Origin: Thelonectria olida
Taxonomy: Eukaryota > Ascomycota > Sordariomycetes > Hypocreales > Nectriaceae
DNA: 64,000 nt
Direction: 5' to 3'
Assembly (NCBI GenBank): GCA_020736575.1
Contig: JAGPYM010000028.1
Location: 124,001 to 188,000, forward strand
The notes under the pieces were generated by a model. That model worked only from the letters and a program-made list of their open reading frames with translations. It did no database searches and was not told the origin of the DNA. Within the stretch, counting starts at the first letter, position 1. Every line of letters starts with the position of its first letter. The position numbers were made by a program, and so were the translations under genes. Shown piece by piece: positions 11,103-22,582 of the stretch.

Positions 11103-12278
11103 ATGGCAGCCTCTCTCCAACCCAGCAAGGCGGATGTTCTACGATCTTTAGCTCAGTCGTTTAGAGCGGCCGGGGATCTACAACAAGAAAAGATCAATAG
11201 TGTACGCATTGAGAATTGCGTCGGCTTCTGCAAGGTTCCGCTGGGTGTCGCCGGCCCGCTGCGCTTGGCCGGCCCGGTGTACTCTGGCGAGGTCTACGCC
11301 CCCTTGGCCACTTACGAAGCCACCCTCGTGGCCAGTTGTTCTCGGGGATGCAAGGCCTTCAATGAGTCGGGGGGGATACACATAGAAGTGCTCGACAATC
11401 ACATGTCCCGTGGCCCTGTGTTCGTCTTTGACAACCCCGGCAATGCTGTCAAGTTTTACAAAGCACTACCGAGCCTACGAGACGCATTTGCTCAATGGGC
11501 AGAGCAGACGAGCAAACACATACGGCTTCAGACGATGAAACCGGCGGTCATTGGGTCGCAAGTGCACGTCTTCTGCAGCTATAACTGCGGAAGCGCTGCC
11601 GGGCAGAACATGGTTACCAAAGCTACCCAGAATGCCTGCGACATGCTACGACAGTCGTACGGCGGCATGTACCACATACGGGGCTTCCTTATTGAAGGCC
11701 AATTGGCTTCCGACAAGAAGCCTTCCTGGGGCAATGTCAAGACTGCCCGAGGGGTTGAGGTGCTCGTTTGGGGAACAATCTCTGCTGCTGCCTGTCAGAA
11801 CGTCTTGGGATGCAGTCCCGAGCTCTTGTACAATGCCCAGAAGACACTCAAGGAGGGAGGAATAAGGAACGGTCAGTTTGGTTCCAATATCAACACAGCG
11901 AACGTCATCGCGGCCATGTTTATCGCAACAGGTCAGGACCCGGCCAGCACCGCAGAGGCCTCTTGGAGCCATCTGACTGCGGACCTCGATCCCATCACGC
12001 GGGCACTGAGCATGAGCCTTTACCTCCCTTCGTTGCCTGTCGGGACAGTTGGAGGTGGCACAGGGTATGGCACACAGAATAAGGCGCTAGAGATGCTGCA
12101 GTGCAACGGCGATGGTGGCGGGCAGAAAGAGCGACTGGCCGGGCTCATTGCCGCGTTCTGCCTCGCACTGGATACCAGCACGCTTGCGGCCATCGCGAAC
12201 GACACGTTCACTGCCAGCCATATGCGGCTTGCACGAGGCGAGAAGTTGGAGAAATTGGAAAAGTCGGCGAAGTTGTAG
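11103..12278 (+). CDS. HMG-CoA reductase paralogue, catalytic domain only (class I-like)
   Basis: An intronless 391-codon frame with a strong Kozak context (GTCGCCATGG). Conserved blocks of class I HMG-CoA reductase appear in order: ENCVG...PLGVAGP (residues 37-52), PLATYEATLVAS with the catalytic Glu at 72, SDKKPSWGN with the catalytic Lys at 205, ATGQDP with the Asp at 279, LPVGTVGGGTGYGTQNKALE (311-330), and SHMRLARG with the catalytic His at 373. The usual NADPH-binding DAMGMNM reads SAAGQNM. The enzyme reduces HMG-CoA to mevalonate. The canonical fungal enzyme is about 1,000 residues with ER/sterol-sensing membrane helices; this one has none, so it is expected to be soluble and sterol-insensitive. 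Such paralogues are often tied to secondary metabolism, but no terpene or polyketide gene is seen nearby. Confidence 0.88.
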   Translation: MAASLQPSKADVLRSLAQSFRAAGDLQQEKINSVRIENCVGFCKVPLGVAGPLRLAGPVYSGEVYAPLATYEATLVASCSRGCKAFNESGGIHIEVLDNHMSRGPVFVFDNPGNAVKFYKALPSLRDAFAQWAEQTSKHIRLQTMKPAVIGSQVHVFCSYNCGSAAGQNMVTKATQNACDMLRQSYGGMYHIRGFLIEGQLASDKKPSWGNVKTARGVEVLVWGTISAAACQNVLGCSPELLYNAQKTLKEGGIRNGQFGSNINTANVIAAMFIATGQDPASTAEASWSHLTADLDPITRALSMSLYLPSLPVGTVGGGTGYGTQNKALEMLQCNGDGGGQKERLAGLIAAFCLALDTSTLAAIANDTFTASHMRLARGEKLEKLEKSAKL

Positions 12279-14179
12279 TGGCTTTAGGGTAGTCATACTA
12301 GATATCTCAATACGCGAATACACTCCTTTGCTCTCTTAGGACAAGGATTCCGGTAGACTCCACTGTGCCCGTCTCGTCATATTGCCGGTTACATGATGAT
12401 CAGTCTTTCTGGTTCCTTTCTGGCTGGATCAATGACAGTAGTGTTTCCCCATCCATCCTCTCTACTGGTCCCTCGTCGACTTGAGACTTCTCAGCTAGGC
12501 AGCTGCTACGATTTGCTTGTATCCACTTCGTTGGCCGACTGTCGCCGGACGAGCTTGCTGATACTGCGACTTCCAGGATGTTTCTGTTCTCCCCTTTTCA
12601 TCCATTAGTGTTATTGTTAACCCACGCTCCGATAGAGTCCCGAATGTCTCTTACAAGGCACTAATAAGTAACCGGGCTTCTCAACGAGCTCTGTAACCTG
12701 CAAGACTGCGAAACCGAACAACGCCAGAGGATAAATGGCGCTTATAGAGCCCTATTACCCAGTGATAGCGAGCAATGTTCCCATTCAGAGATTCTGCCTC
12801 GAGGCTCTCAAGACCGCTGGGCGGGTCCATAGCACCTGCGGGTACTATCGTGGCTCCCTTTCCGAGTTGTCCGAAAAGGCGGATGTCGGATTAGTCTCCT
12901 CAACAACTGGCATGGTTTTCTAAGGTAACCAGAACATACTGGTTTCGGCACCAGCGGGTTTCCTTCTGGAGTTCATGTTGCGGTGAGGTGAACCGGACCT
13001 TCATGAACGCAACCTTTGGCGTGTCATGAGCTGTCACGGGTGTCAGGCTCAACCCAAGGAAACCCACAAGCTTACAGAAGCCATCATCGCCTAGGACAGT
13101 AACCCAAGCAGCAGCTGCTGCAGCCTGTGATAGCGGCCCAAACCTCCGACGAGGGTTTCTTCCAACTTCTATCGGATACGGTGTTGCGTAGCCCGATTGA
13201 TCTTGGGCAAATGCGTGGTGCGTCCCAACTATCTAAGTTGTATCGGACGCCTCTAGTACTAACTCAACAAGCTATGTTGCATTCACTACGCCGCGAGACT
13301 AGCTTGCCCGGACAGCCCGATCACGTCGTATAATGGAAGCAGCACTCGATGCACGACGCAGAGTGTGATGGCACGGCAGACAGAGATAGCTAGTCTGGTA
13401 TATTGCTTGTCACAAGGTAATGAATGCATCATCCAGTCCCCGTAGCGGCACCCCGTCCTGAGAAATGTTGCCTCCAGCATACTGGCTAGTTGAGATCTGG
13501 TGGAGCAGGTATGTACTTCGCGGCCAGAGTGGGCCGTGGTTGTCCTAAGAGTCAACTCTTCGCAACACTCCTCCGCGATATGCCTGCCTGATCGTCGAAG
13601 TCTCTTGCTAGTACTTTGTGTGCGTGGAGTTGTCGTTGGTCTTGTGGGAAACCAATGGCTGCTAATGATCGAGTGATTCAACGTTCATCTCACGCGCGTC
13701 TTGACGAGAGACGGCGCGTCAACCAACTCGCCAGGGTCAAGTTTCCAAAAAACCACCTGGCGGGCGAGAAAACAAGGCTGGGTTCAAATCCCTGTTCATC
13801 GACTTCCAGTTCCGGCTCGACTCTCTCATAGGTTGGCTAATCCACCATAGTTGGTCGAGTCACCGGAAGCGCGTCTTTTAGCTTAGCATCCGTGCATCTC
13901 TAGGAGTCGTGTTACGAGTCCCAACGACAATGCGGAGACTTCGCCTGCATTTTTCTTCTCAACCTTGTAGTAGAAGCGGTGAAATTGATTGACGCCACTA
14001 TGGTGCAACCGGGTTCCTAACTTTCATTGTCGTGATTGACATGGTAGTTCGTTACCATCGCATTACATCAGACTAGAGCCAGCTCTAGGGGAAAAGGATG
14101 GGCAACATCTCGGGGCATTCACGTTTGAGGGTAGCTTTGAACTGAAGTGAACGACGGCAAACTGCGTCTATATGGTCAG
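12279..14179. other. Intergenic, no gene seen
   Basis: About 1.9 kb. Short ORFs such as 12735-12923 and 13286-13681 have no recognisable content and no splice continuity. A tRNA T-loop-like GGTTCAAATCC near 13790 has no matching acceptor stem. Confidence 0.5.
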
Positions 14180-15088
14180 TTAATAGTCAATCATTTTTGC
14201 CATTTCACAAAGATTACAGAATTCATTGCACCCAAGCGTGCCGCTACTTCCTCGCCGTGCCATGCCCTTCTCCTTCCTTGAACTCAAAGCATGCTCGCTA
14301 TTGCTAGCTGCGATCTCACTCCAAGACCCAGTTGACTTCGCCCTCTGATGGAGAATCTTTGGTATCAACCGTTTCAATGCTGAGTACATATCGGCAACAT
14401 ACATGGCGCGCTCCTGTGGTACTGCTATCATATCATCATATTCCAGCAGGTGAATGATCCCATCGATCACCGTGCCTCCCCCCGTGCCGACTGCCAAGAC
14501 CTGATTGTTTTCTTCTATTTCGACCTTGCTTCCCGTTCTCGACGGCAACTCTGTATCTTGGGTGATGCTTTGGAGCGTTGAAATGCGGTGAAAGTGAACC
14601 ACAAAGTTTCCATCTTTGGACATAACGTGCATGGGATTGAATCCGTTGAACTCGAACCAGTATCTCGAGTCACTCCCGAGTACTGCAACATGCAAGGCCT
14701 CCGCAGAGCTCGTTCGGTGAAGTTGCGATCCGGCAGCTGCGGACTGAGACGGAGAGGTTGTCGCTGCTTGGCCCGGTGCCGTGTGACAATGAACTCGGGA
14801 GTAGGTGTGTGTAGCGCTTCTGAAGGGTTCAACATGGGCCTCGGGTGGGCGTTTGATGGCGCTCGAGCCGCCAAGGCTCTCTTCAGAGCCTAGGCCATCG
14901 AGTGTAAAGCCGTTCTCCTGGCGTAGACGTCTATAATAAACGAGACAGGTGCCAACGAAAAGAACAACGACCACGCTCACGCCCAGAGCTATGAGCCATG
15001 GGACGAGTTTGCTCTGAGAGGTTGCCATTCTGCTAACGTGGCTTGGGTCTTGGAGGGGGTTTGGGAACGCCAGTTGTGTCGTATGCAC
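14180..15088 (-). CDS. Hypothetical single-pass membrane protein
   Basis: A 302-codon frame. The first ATG is at 15088; an in-frame ATG 20 codons later (15028) is an equally good start and would put the membrane helix at the N-terminus. The helix (WLIALGVSVVVVLFVGTCLVYY) is followed by a basic stop-transfer RRLRQ, so a signal anchor with a cytosolic C-terminus is likely. A Ser/Thr-rich linker follows, then a more structured part (residues about 140-250, with FEFNGFNPMHVMSK and AVGTGGGTVIDGIIHLLEYD), and a Cys-containing tail (CNEFCNLCEM). I do not recognise the family. No introns are needed. Neighbours give no functional hint. Confidence 0.55.
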   Translation of the reverse strand: MHTTQLAFPNPLQDPSHVSRMATSQSKLVPWLIALGVSVVVVLFVGTCLVYYRRLRQENGFTLDGLGSEESLGGSSAIKRPPEAHVEPFRSATHTYSRVHCHTAPGQAATTSPSQSAAAGSQLHRTSSAEALHVAVLGSDSRYWFEFNGFNPMHVMSKDGNFVVHFHRISTLQSITQDTELPSRTGSKVEIEENNQVLAVGTGGGTVIDGIIHLLEYDDMIAVPQERAMYVADMYSALKRLIPKILHQRAKSTGSWSEIAASNSEHALSSRKEKGMARRGSSGTLGCNEFCNLCEMAKMIDY

Positions 15089-16325
15089 CGCGGCCTAGGT
15101 CACACCGAGCGTAGTCTTCTCTTTTGATCATGAAGGCAGAGTACAAAGAGGGATGCAGGAAATAGGCTTTGGCGAACCAGTGTGGCGAGTATGCGTTGCC
15201 TCGTCGGGCTGCAAATGTTTTAAGTAGCTTGACCTGCGGGACACTCTGAATGCTCTTCTCCGATATCACGTACCCCTACTTCGCGAACCCACCCCAGATC
15301 CATGCTAGCAGTGAGTGTGATACGAGACAAGTTCTCATCACAAGGCATGCAAATGGCTTAGCGCGAGAAGTCGTCTCATCCACCGGAAATCAACCTGACG
15401 ACCGATCACAATCATAGCGCAAGATACTTTGTCGGCCAGGAGGACTGCTCATGGTTCGAGCTTGGTTGCACCAGCAGAATCCGAGCCCACAGCGGGGCTT
15501 GCACAAGCGTTACACACATGGAGTGCACGCTCTCACTGCAGATGGAACTACCCGGCACCCTGCTCACACTTCGCAGGTTACGTCCCTGTGCCATTCTGGC
15601 AGTTGACACAAGTGGAGCAACGGTCAGGCTTCCTACCCTGGAGCATTTGATCAACTTCAAAGAATCGCTCTGCCATTCAGACGGGGCTGAGGTCGGGGGT
15701 ATGGCAAGAATAACAGTCAGAAAGAGAACAAGGGCTTGTCGTGTCTGATGAAGGAGTGGATAAGCTGAGCAGCATCAAAACGAGATGAAGGACAGGTCTA
15801 GAGACTCGGCGTCCACGACATTCAACGTGTCAGCAGAAGCCGGGATTCGCTGTCGGTCTGCTACGGCCATTGATGCAACTCCTTGCATCGAGAAAAGAAG
15901 ACTGTGTCTGGGGTAATCAACACCACGCCTACTGTTGCATGATGAAGAGCGATCTTTGCCTCATTCGTCGCAACGTCGACAGCGTCCAAGGTAACAGGCA
16001 ATGGCGACAGGTGCAAAAAGGAAGCCAAAAACGTTCAAGGCAACAATCGAAGGGATACCGTGTATGGTGATTGTGCAGAGGGATGTTGCTTGGGAGTTGG
16101 ACGAGGAGCTTCTGCTGGATAGATATCGACTTATAAACTTAAGTGCGATGCGAAAGAAAAAGATGAATAGCGGTAGAAGACCGTAGCAGCGAGAGCATTA
16201 AACCCTTAGCACAAGCCGGCGTTCTCTCGGCCTGCTCCCCTTGCATGAGAAACGACACGGCGGAAACAGGACGTTGTCGAGACCAATCGCCGTCACGCAT
16301 GTTGCGCTGGGAGCGAGAGCGATCC
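15089..16325. other. Intergenic, no gene seen
   Basis: Scattered short ORFs on both strands, none with a domain, signal peptide or plausible splicing. Nothing supportable in this 1.2 kb. Confidence 0.5.
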
Positions 16326-17015
16326 TTACTCCATTGGCTGCGCTAGCTCCCAGTCGCTAGTCTTGCACAAGACAGTTATCCTCCGAAACTCAACTTTGCA
16401 CATGTCGAACGGTCCACCGTACTCCACCGCGTCGTACCGAGTCGCTTGCCCTGTACGTCGCGCATCGGGGGGCGCCCACGAGCACGAGCTGCCGTCAACG
16501 TCCACCACAAGTCGCAGAGTACCGCTCAGGTAGCTCGAGGTGCGACATGGCCTGCTCAAGGTGCAGGACTCCCCCGGGGTCCGCTGGCGCGTCGATCGCC
16601 GTCCGCAGTACTCGTCGGATCGGCGTTCTTCCAGCACATACCCAGGGGAGGGACCGCAGCTGAACCCTGGCGTGCCCATTTCCACATCCACTAGCGGCAG
16701 GTGCGCGGAGTCCTGCCACCGGCTCTCGCCACATCGACCGGGCCGCGACGCGTCCCAAGGGCAGGCGGATGGGTGATCCACAGCGGTACGTAGCTTGCCA
16801 GGTGCAAGGGACTGCGGTTGGAGCCGAGAACTGGGTTTCCTGAGCGTTTGACCGGAATCATCGTGGTTATACGTCAGCGCCAAGTTCGCAAGACAGTCAA
16901 GGGTTGTGGGATGCTTCTCTCCCACCACTCGTTGAGTTTCCTCCGTCAATGACAACCCCAAATCCCGTGCCTCTCTGTATCGGCCTTGGTGGGCCACACC
17001 ACGATGGTAAACCAA
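16326..17015 (-). pseudogene. TPR (kinesin-light-chain-like) relic, probably from a fungal NLR-type gene
   Basis: The first 50 codons from 17015 contain one clear tetratricopeptide unit: HQGRYREARDLGLSLTEETQ then VVGEKHPTTLDCLANLALTY. The pattern GRY-EA-L...R-GEKHP-TL-NLA-TY is that of the TPR_12 repeats at the C-terminus of fungal NACHT/NB-ARC STAND proteins. After this the frame loses the repeat, becomes Arg/Pro/Ser-rich, and only short ankyrin-like scraps (SPLHLASY, other frame, near 16800) are visible. No nucleotide-binding domain is present. I read it as the eroded end of such a gene rather than an active one. Confidence 0.5.
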
Positions 17016-17349
17016 TTGCCGAGCTCATACCCTTCCGTCAGGACGATTGGAGAGACCCCCCAATAAGCAGTGGCGATGACTGCGCCGCTAAAACAAGGAT
17101 ATTGATGTGTGCAAGGGTAGATCTTGCGGGAGAATGCACTGCAATCATGCGTGTACAAGTAATGTCGACCGCCCACCGTGACTCGTCCTGACATTTCAGT
17201 TGACATGACATATCTCTGGTACAACCACACCGCGACACTTATCAAGAGGTAAGTCTACTCGTCAGGAACGAAAGGTATCCCTGACCGCCATTACGTTTAT
17301 TATTACGATATTTACATGTGACAGGGAACCTTCGCGAACATTTGACGTG

Positions 17350-18866
17350 ATGGTGGCACCTGTCGATGCCCTTATTGAGATTCAAACCGGCAAGCTCAAA
17401 GTCGAGGACTGGGCCCGGGCTTGCATAAATCGCATCAATATACGTGATCTTGATGTCGGTGCCTGGGTTTATTTCGATCAAGGATCGGTCATTGAGCAAG
17501 CTAAGGCGCTGGATAAGGTCCCTCTTCACAAAAGACAAGGTCTCCATGGCCTCCCCATGGGAGTCAAGGACATAATCCACGTTGCAGGTACGTATCTCCA
17601 CGCACAGAAGATGGAAGTGCGCGGCAATGGCTACTTACGGCTTCAGCAGGCATGCCTACGCGATTTAACTCGGAAATCTACAAGCACATCGGCCACTGCT
17701 CAGAAGCCGATAGTGATTTCGTCAAATGTCTCCGCGAAGCTGGTGCTCTGATCATTGGTAGGCACCCTTATAGAGCAAATGGCTTCCCGCACCGGTGATC
17801 TCTTAGCGTCCATCTCACTCATGAGCTATTGACAGGGAAAACTACTACGACAGAGTTCGGCGCCTCCCCCATTGGGCCATCGACGCGCAACCCTCACGAT
17901 CTACGCAGAACGCCCGGTGGCTCCTCGACCGGCTCCGGAGCAGCTGTGGGCGACTTGCAAGTTCCAGTGGCTATCGGGACCCAGACGGGAGGTTCTACGA
18001 TCCGTCCGGCCTCTTTCAATGGCATATGGGGCGTCGTCTTCACTATGCACGACATTTCCACGCGTGGTCAAAAGGCATTCGCCCCCACGTTCGATAGACC
18101 AAGCGTGTTGGCGTGCGATGTTGATATCCTCAAGCTGATCGCGAAAGTGCTCAAGATCAAGGATGATAAAAAAAAACATCTCAAAACTATCAGAGGCACT
18201 AGGTTTGCTTTTTGCAAAACACCGCTTTGGAATCATGCTGGCCAGGGTACCAAAGCAGCAATGGAACAAGCTGCTGAGCTGCTTCGGGCGCATGGTGTAA
18301 AGGTCGAGGAGCTTCAGCTGCATCCCCAGTTCAACCAGGTGGCGGACTGGTATGATACTGTGCTGTACAAAGAGGGGCACAAATCGTTCTTACCCTATTA
18401 TGATGATTGCAAGGAGAAACTTGATCCTACAATAGTCAATCTTGTTGAGAAAGGGACCAGAATCTCCAACCGGGAATACCAGGAAGCACTGCAAGGGCTT
18501 GCAGCCCTGCGGCTCCAAATGGACGAAATTGCCAGCCGCTATGCCGCGATCATTGCTCCGAGTGTGCCCGATGAGGCACCTATCGGTCTCAAAGATACAG
18601 GAAGCTATGTCTTTGCCAAATTCTGGACAGTAAGTCGGTGGCTCTGATCGATGAAGGAGCGATGTGAACTGACGCGGAAACAGGCGTTGCACGGCCCCTG
18701 TCTGAATGTTCCAGGCTTCAGGGGCGAGAATGGGATGCCTATTGGACTTACATTGTACGCAGCGCGAGGCCGAGACGAACACCTTCTCGATGTGGGCGAA
18801 AAAGTGGGCAAAATATTCGAGAACTCAGGAGGGTGGAGGAAACCGCCAATGCGGAGTAAACTGTAA
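17350..18866 (+). CDS. Amidase (amidase-signature family), four exons
   Basis: Exons 17350-17587, 17650-17757, 17836-18629 and 18684-18866 join in frame through introns of 62, 78 and 54 bp (GTACGT, GTAGGC and GTAAGT donors) to give 440 residues. The Ser-cisSer-Lys triad of the amidase-signature family is complete: Lys73 in GLPMGVKDII, Ser145 in TPGGSSTGSGAA, nucleophile Ser169 in GTQTGGSTIRPA, with the canonical 24-residue gap between the serines. The AGMPTRFNSEIY and TTTEFGASPIGP segments match GatA/AmiE-like enzymes. It hydrolyses a carboxamide to acid and ammonia; the natural substrate is not evident. No signal peptide, so probably cytosolic. The last exon overlaps the inverted duplication arm from 18822, so a second 3' end lies at 63956-64000. 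Confidence 0.88.
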
Positions 18867-19793
18867 ATTCAATTAAGAGACAGTTTAAGTCGAATGCTCT
18901 TCCGGTGCATGTCCAGCGAACCAAGGTGATCCCCTCTCCTTGAAAGGTGGTTTGAATTCCATGAGGTGGGTTAGATATCACACACTGGAGATGGGAATCG
19001 ATCATGAGAGGTGGAATGCCTGCCTAATCAAGTCCCCGTCGCAGCGGTGCCAACGCAGCTTTTGAATGGGCTAAATTTCCATCCGTGCCAGTTAGGCATT
19101 CAAAAACAGACAACAAGACCGCTCCGTGGTGCTTAGAGGCACCGGACTCGTTGAGTTATGGCTAGTGACCCATTCTTCAGCCCCTTCACCAAGCAATGCA
19201 ATTTGAAATTCCGTCTTGGTGGGCTTGCTTGCCGATAACCCTCGGGTAGATGCTGAGGTGCTTCGTGGCGGAATAGCGGGTACTGTTGGCGGCGCTTCAT
19301 TTAGATTGTAGAGGCTTGAGGGTCCAGGGATGCCGTTGCATTTGCCTCGGAACCTCCACAAGGAATTGGCGTCCCGAATAGACATCGAGCAATAGGGTAA
19401 ATGGTTGCGTAAACGAGGGTGTTCATCATGAAAGAGGAAATTGTAGTTTTGAGGAGGCGGCCAGCCTAAGGAACAACGTGCATAAGGCAACTACGTACAA
19501 TAGACCGGAATTCCATGCGTTTTATGGGACGAACCCTCCAGGAAGGTGTGAAATTACGAGTGAGATCTGGTAATGGCACGCCTCGCGACTCGGTCGGGTG
19601 GGGCGGCGCGAGGTCTGAAGAGCTCGGAACTGCGCTAAACCCATTTCAGATACAAAAAATGGCTCGAGCCGCGAGCCCCTTTTCATTGGATCATTTCAAA
19701 TTTTAGCTGAATTTTGCGAACACTCGACCCTCTCCTCGCACCGACATGCATGAGTCAACCCATTCAGTTCCCTGATGTGCAATCATTGCAACA
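18867..19793. other. Space between amidase and the 872-residue gene
   Basis: A minus-strand frame of 132 codons (19092-19490) is open and Ser/Thr/Pro-rich, and a 63-codon plus-strand frame lies at 19515-19706. Neither has a recognisable domain. The stretch probably holds the promoter of the gene starting at 19794. The mirror copy is 63029-63955. Confidence 0.4.
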
Positions 19794-22509
19794 ATGGCGG
19801 CCGCAATGAGGCTTTTCAGCTTCTATGGCTCCGATCTAGAGTATATTGAGTTTCTAGAAACTGTCTTCCGCCGCCTTCAACAGTTCCAGCCTGGCTTGTT
19901 CGAAAACGTGCCAGGAGTAGAAGCGCTACTCCATTCAGCTGGTCCCAAGGACGATTCCACTCTCACTCCAGAACCTCAGGCAAAGGGGGCCTCTCTCCGC
20001 GAACCCGGTGTCCGCAAGTGTCGCACTCTTAATTATATTCCACGGGGGACCGAAGAACGAACGCAACCAGTACCACCTTCCCAAACGACGCGTGCTGAAG
20101 AACACAGCATCCACGGGGACCGTGCTTCCATATCTTGTTCAAAGGAGACCGGCTCCAAAGAGGATGCCCTCGCACCCGAGAGGGCGTCCTCGAATGCTGT
20201 GCCTCCAAATACAACGATCGATCAGGCACGCCCCGGACTTCCCTTTTCCCACTATGACCCAAATAATCCTCAAGCACAGGGGGCCTCTACCAGCAAAACC
20301 AGCGTTCGCAAGCGTCGTGCTTCCGACTCTCCTTCGCAGGGGCCCAATATCAAGGAACGAACACGACCAATACTACCTTCACAAACGACGCGTGCTCAAG
20401 AGCATAGTATCGACCGGGACCATGCTTCCATATCCTGTTCAGAGGAGACCAGCCCCAAGGATCATGGCCATGATCTCAAGGAGACGTGGCCGAATCTCGA
20501 CACTATTCCTCGCACAGATGATGATTGGAGAAGGAAACGAAAGGACTATAGCTTGGACACTCTCGACCACATACAATCTCTCTTATCAAAACTTACCACC
20601 GGTAATCTCAGTGTTAACTTCGACGATGTAACTGATCACTCGTTGGACACCATTGGGAATCATATGATTATGATACTGCGTCAAACTACTCTGTTTGGTG
20701 GTACTGTCCGTTTGCTTGTTTACCTTTTCTTTGCGTTCTGTCTTGTTGTTGAACATATCGCAAAGGAATATAGCGCCGACAATAACAACAGGCGGCTTCT
20801 AGAAAAGATTTTAGGGCATAATTGGAAATCCTTAAAGGATCTTAGGAAAGCTGAGCGCAACAGAAAGATCCGGAAACTGATCAACGGTTGGCTGCAGAAT
20901 GTCCTACCTCTCGCGACGGGTCAGGCATCAAACTCTACAGACAAGCATCTCCGCAAACTCAAAACAGGAGCGGTCAATATGATTAAGACACTAGAGAATG
21001 TTTTTCAAAGAGGAGGTGGTAACTGTGTCTTCGAACTGATTATATATTATGGTGAGTTTAATATTATGTGCAATATGCCCGCTGTACCTCTTGCTAATAG
21101 AACTAGATCGGTCCTTGCCGAATATTAGTGAGTGTCGTGAGGATAAATTCCGACTCCTAGAAGATTATTTTTCATCGATTCTACCAAGCGCAATCTTCCG
21201 CCAATCAGTACCCTTACGCATTCCGCTCTTACTGCTGCTTTGGTGGCCTTTCAGGTGAGGGTATAATATCCCGGCACATTCAAGGCTAACAGACATCCCC
21301 AGCTATGATACTGTCCGCAATGCATTGGGTTTGGAACACCTCAAGGAAGAAGAGTTCGATCGGTTCTCATCTGCGTTGAAGGAGAAGGCTCTCGACACCT
21401 ATCTTGCTCGTCGACTTGATTGCAACACTCCCTCTCATACACTCGCTGTCACACCTCGATCCCGTCGCGATGATAACTCCGACAATTCACCGATGGCCAA
21501 GCGCAGACGGATCGATTCGGACGAAAGTCTTGGGGATGGAGGCACCGACAACGATGAGAACCATGACTTGGCACCTCCTCGATCAGCATCTTCTTCCCGG
21601 ACGTCCGTTCAGGCGTGTTCGCCTATTGCAGGACGCTTGGTGTCCCACTCCGTTGAGGAAACCTCCAGCCAATCTCCCGACAGAAGCAATGTCCACGATA
21701 CGGCAAGCTATAGGCGCACAGAGTGTGCCGGGACCATGGACTGCGAAACAAGCTCACAATACGAGTGGAATATGAGTCCCTGTAACTTACAATTCGTGGA
21801 TGAAGCTAGCGCTAACAGTTCTCGGGCCCCATCTCACGATGCCATACCTCGGCATGAAATGCATGCCGACGGAGGATATGTTGTCGACGAATGTCAAAGC
21901 CCACCGCCAACCCGTGATGAGAGTATGCCTGCTGGCAACGAGGATAATATTGCGGCGGCGGGAATGGAGAGCCAGGTCGCCGTGCCAGAACAAGAAGCGG
22001 AAGAGGGTCAACCGCCTCCGCAGGATACTCCTGGAAGAGCCCCTGTTGTCAGTGCACGTCAAGATCCTCTGACCTACAGCGGAGGCTTGGCGCATGATGA
22101 TAGCAACGATGATGTTGCAGCGGCGGCTACACTCTTGGCCGGGATGAACAACGCGGATGCCATGAACAGACCCTCTGCAGTAAGAGGAATGTTACCCTGC
22201 TCGAGCGTCTTCACCTGTCTTTCCATACACGATGACACATTATCGGGAAAAAGCGGAGGATTGATGACAATTGGCAATGAATGCCCAGGTGAACCCGGAA
22301 ATCCTTGTACGGACGAGGCTGCCCTGTGGACTGGCGTGGGCAATCCCCCAGCTAGCAAAGCTTGTAATGACTTCGCCCCTGACTCCGGAATCCCTAACAA
22401 CTCTGAAGGATATGATGATATCTTGGGTGAAGAATGGTTTAATACTCTGTTGTATGCGCTCGACACAAACCAACTGTTCGAATGGCAACAAGAGAACATT
22501 AGTACATAA
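19794..22509 (+). CDS. Unrecognised 872-residue protein, left-arm copy
   Basis: Three exons, 19794-21051, 21101-21254 and 21303-22509, join through 49- and 48-bp introns (GTGAGT...ATAG and GTGAGG...CCAG) into one frame of 872 residues. An alternative acceptor 6 bases downstream at 21106 also keeps the frame. The N-terminus (LEYIEFLETVFRRLQQFQPG) is helical. Residues about 60-225 contain two diverged copies of one unit about 98 residues apart, sharing QA-GAS...VRK and PSQTTRA-EHSI. A predicted folded part with a hydrophobic helix (VRLLVYLFFAFCLVVEHI) and basic helices follows, then a long acidic, Ser/Pro-rich tail with a nuclear-type KRRR. No known domain is recognised. All introns keep the frame, which argues for a functional gene. 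It is convergent with the smaller gene at 22583-23324. Confidence 0.65.
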
Positions 22510-22582
22510 TACGAAACACATTCACTTCGCCAATATCAATAAATAAGCTAAGCAGTCCCATGTATGTAATATTTTACTTCGC

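Noticed and set aside
13720..13810. tRNA-like T-loop GGTTCAAATCC
   Set aside because: No acceptor-stem partner, D-arm or anticodon stem could be built upstream.
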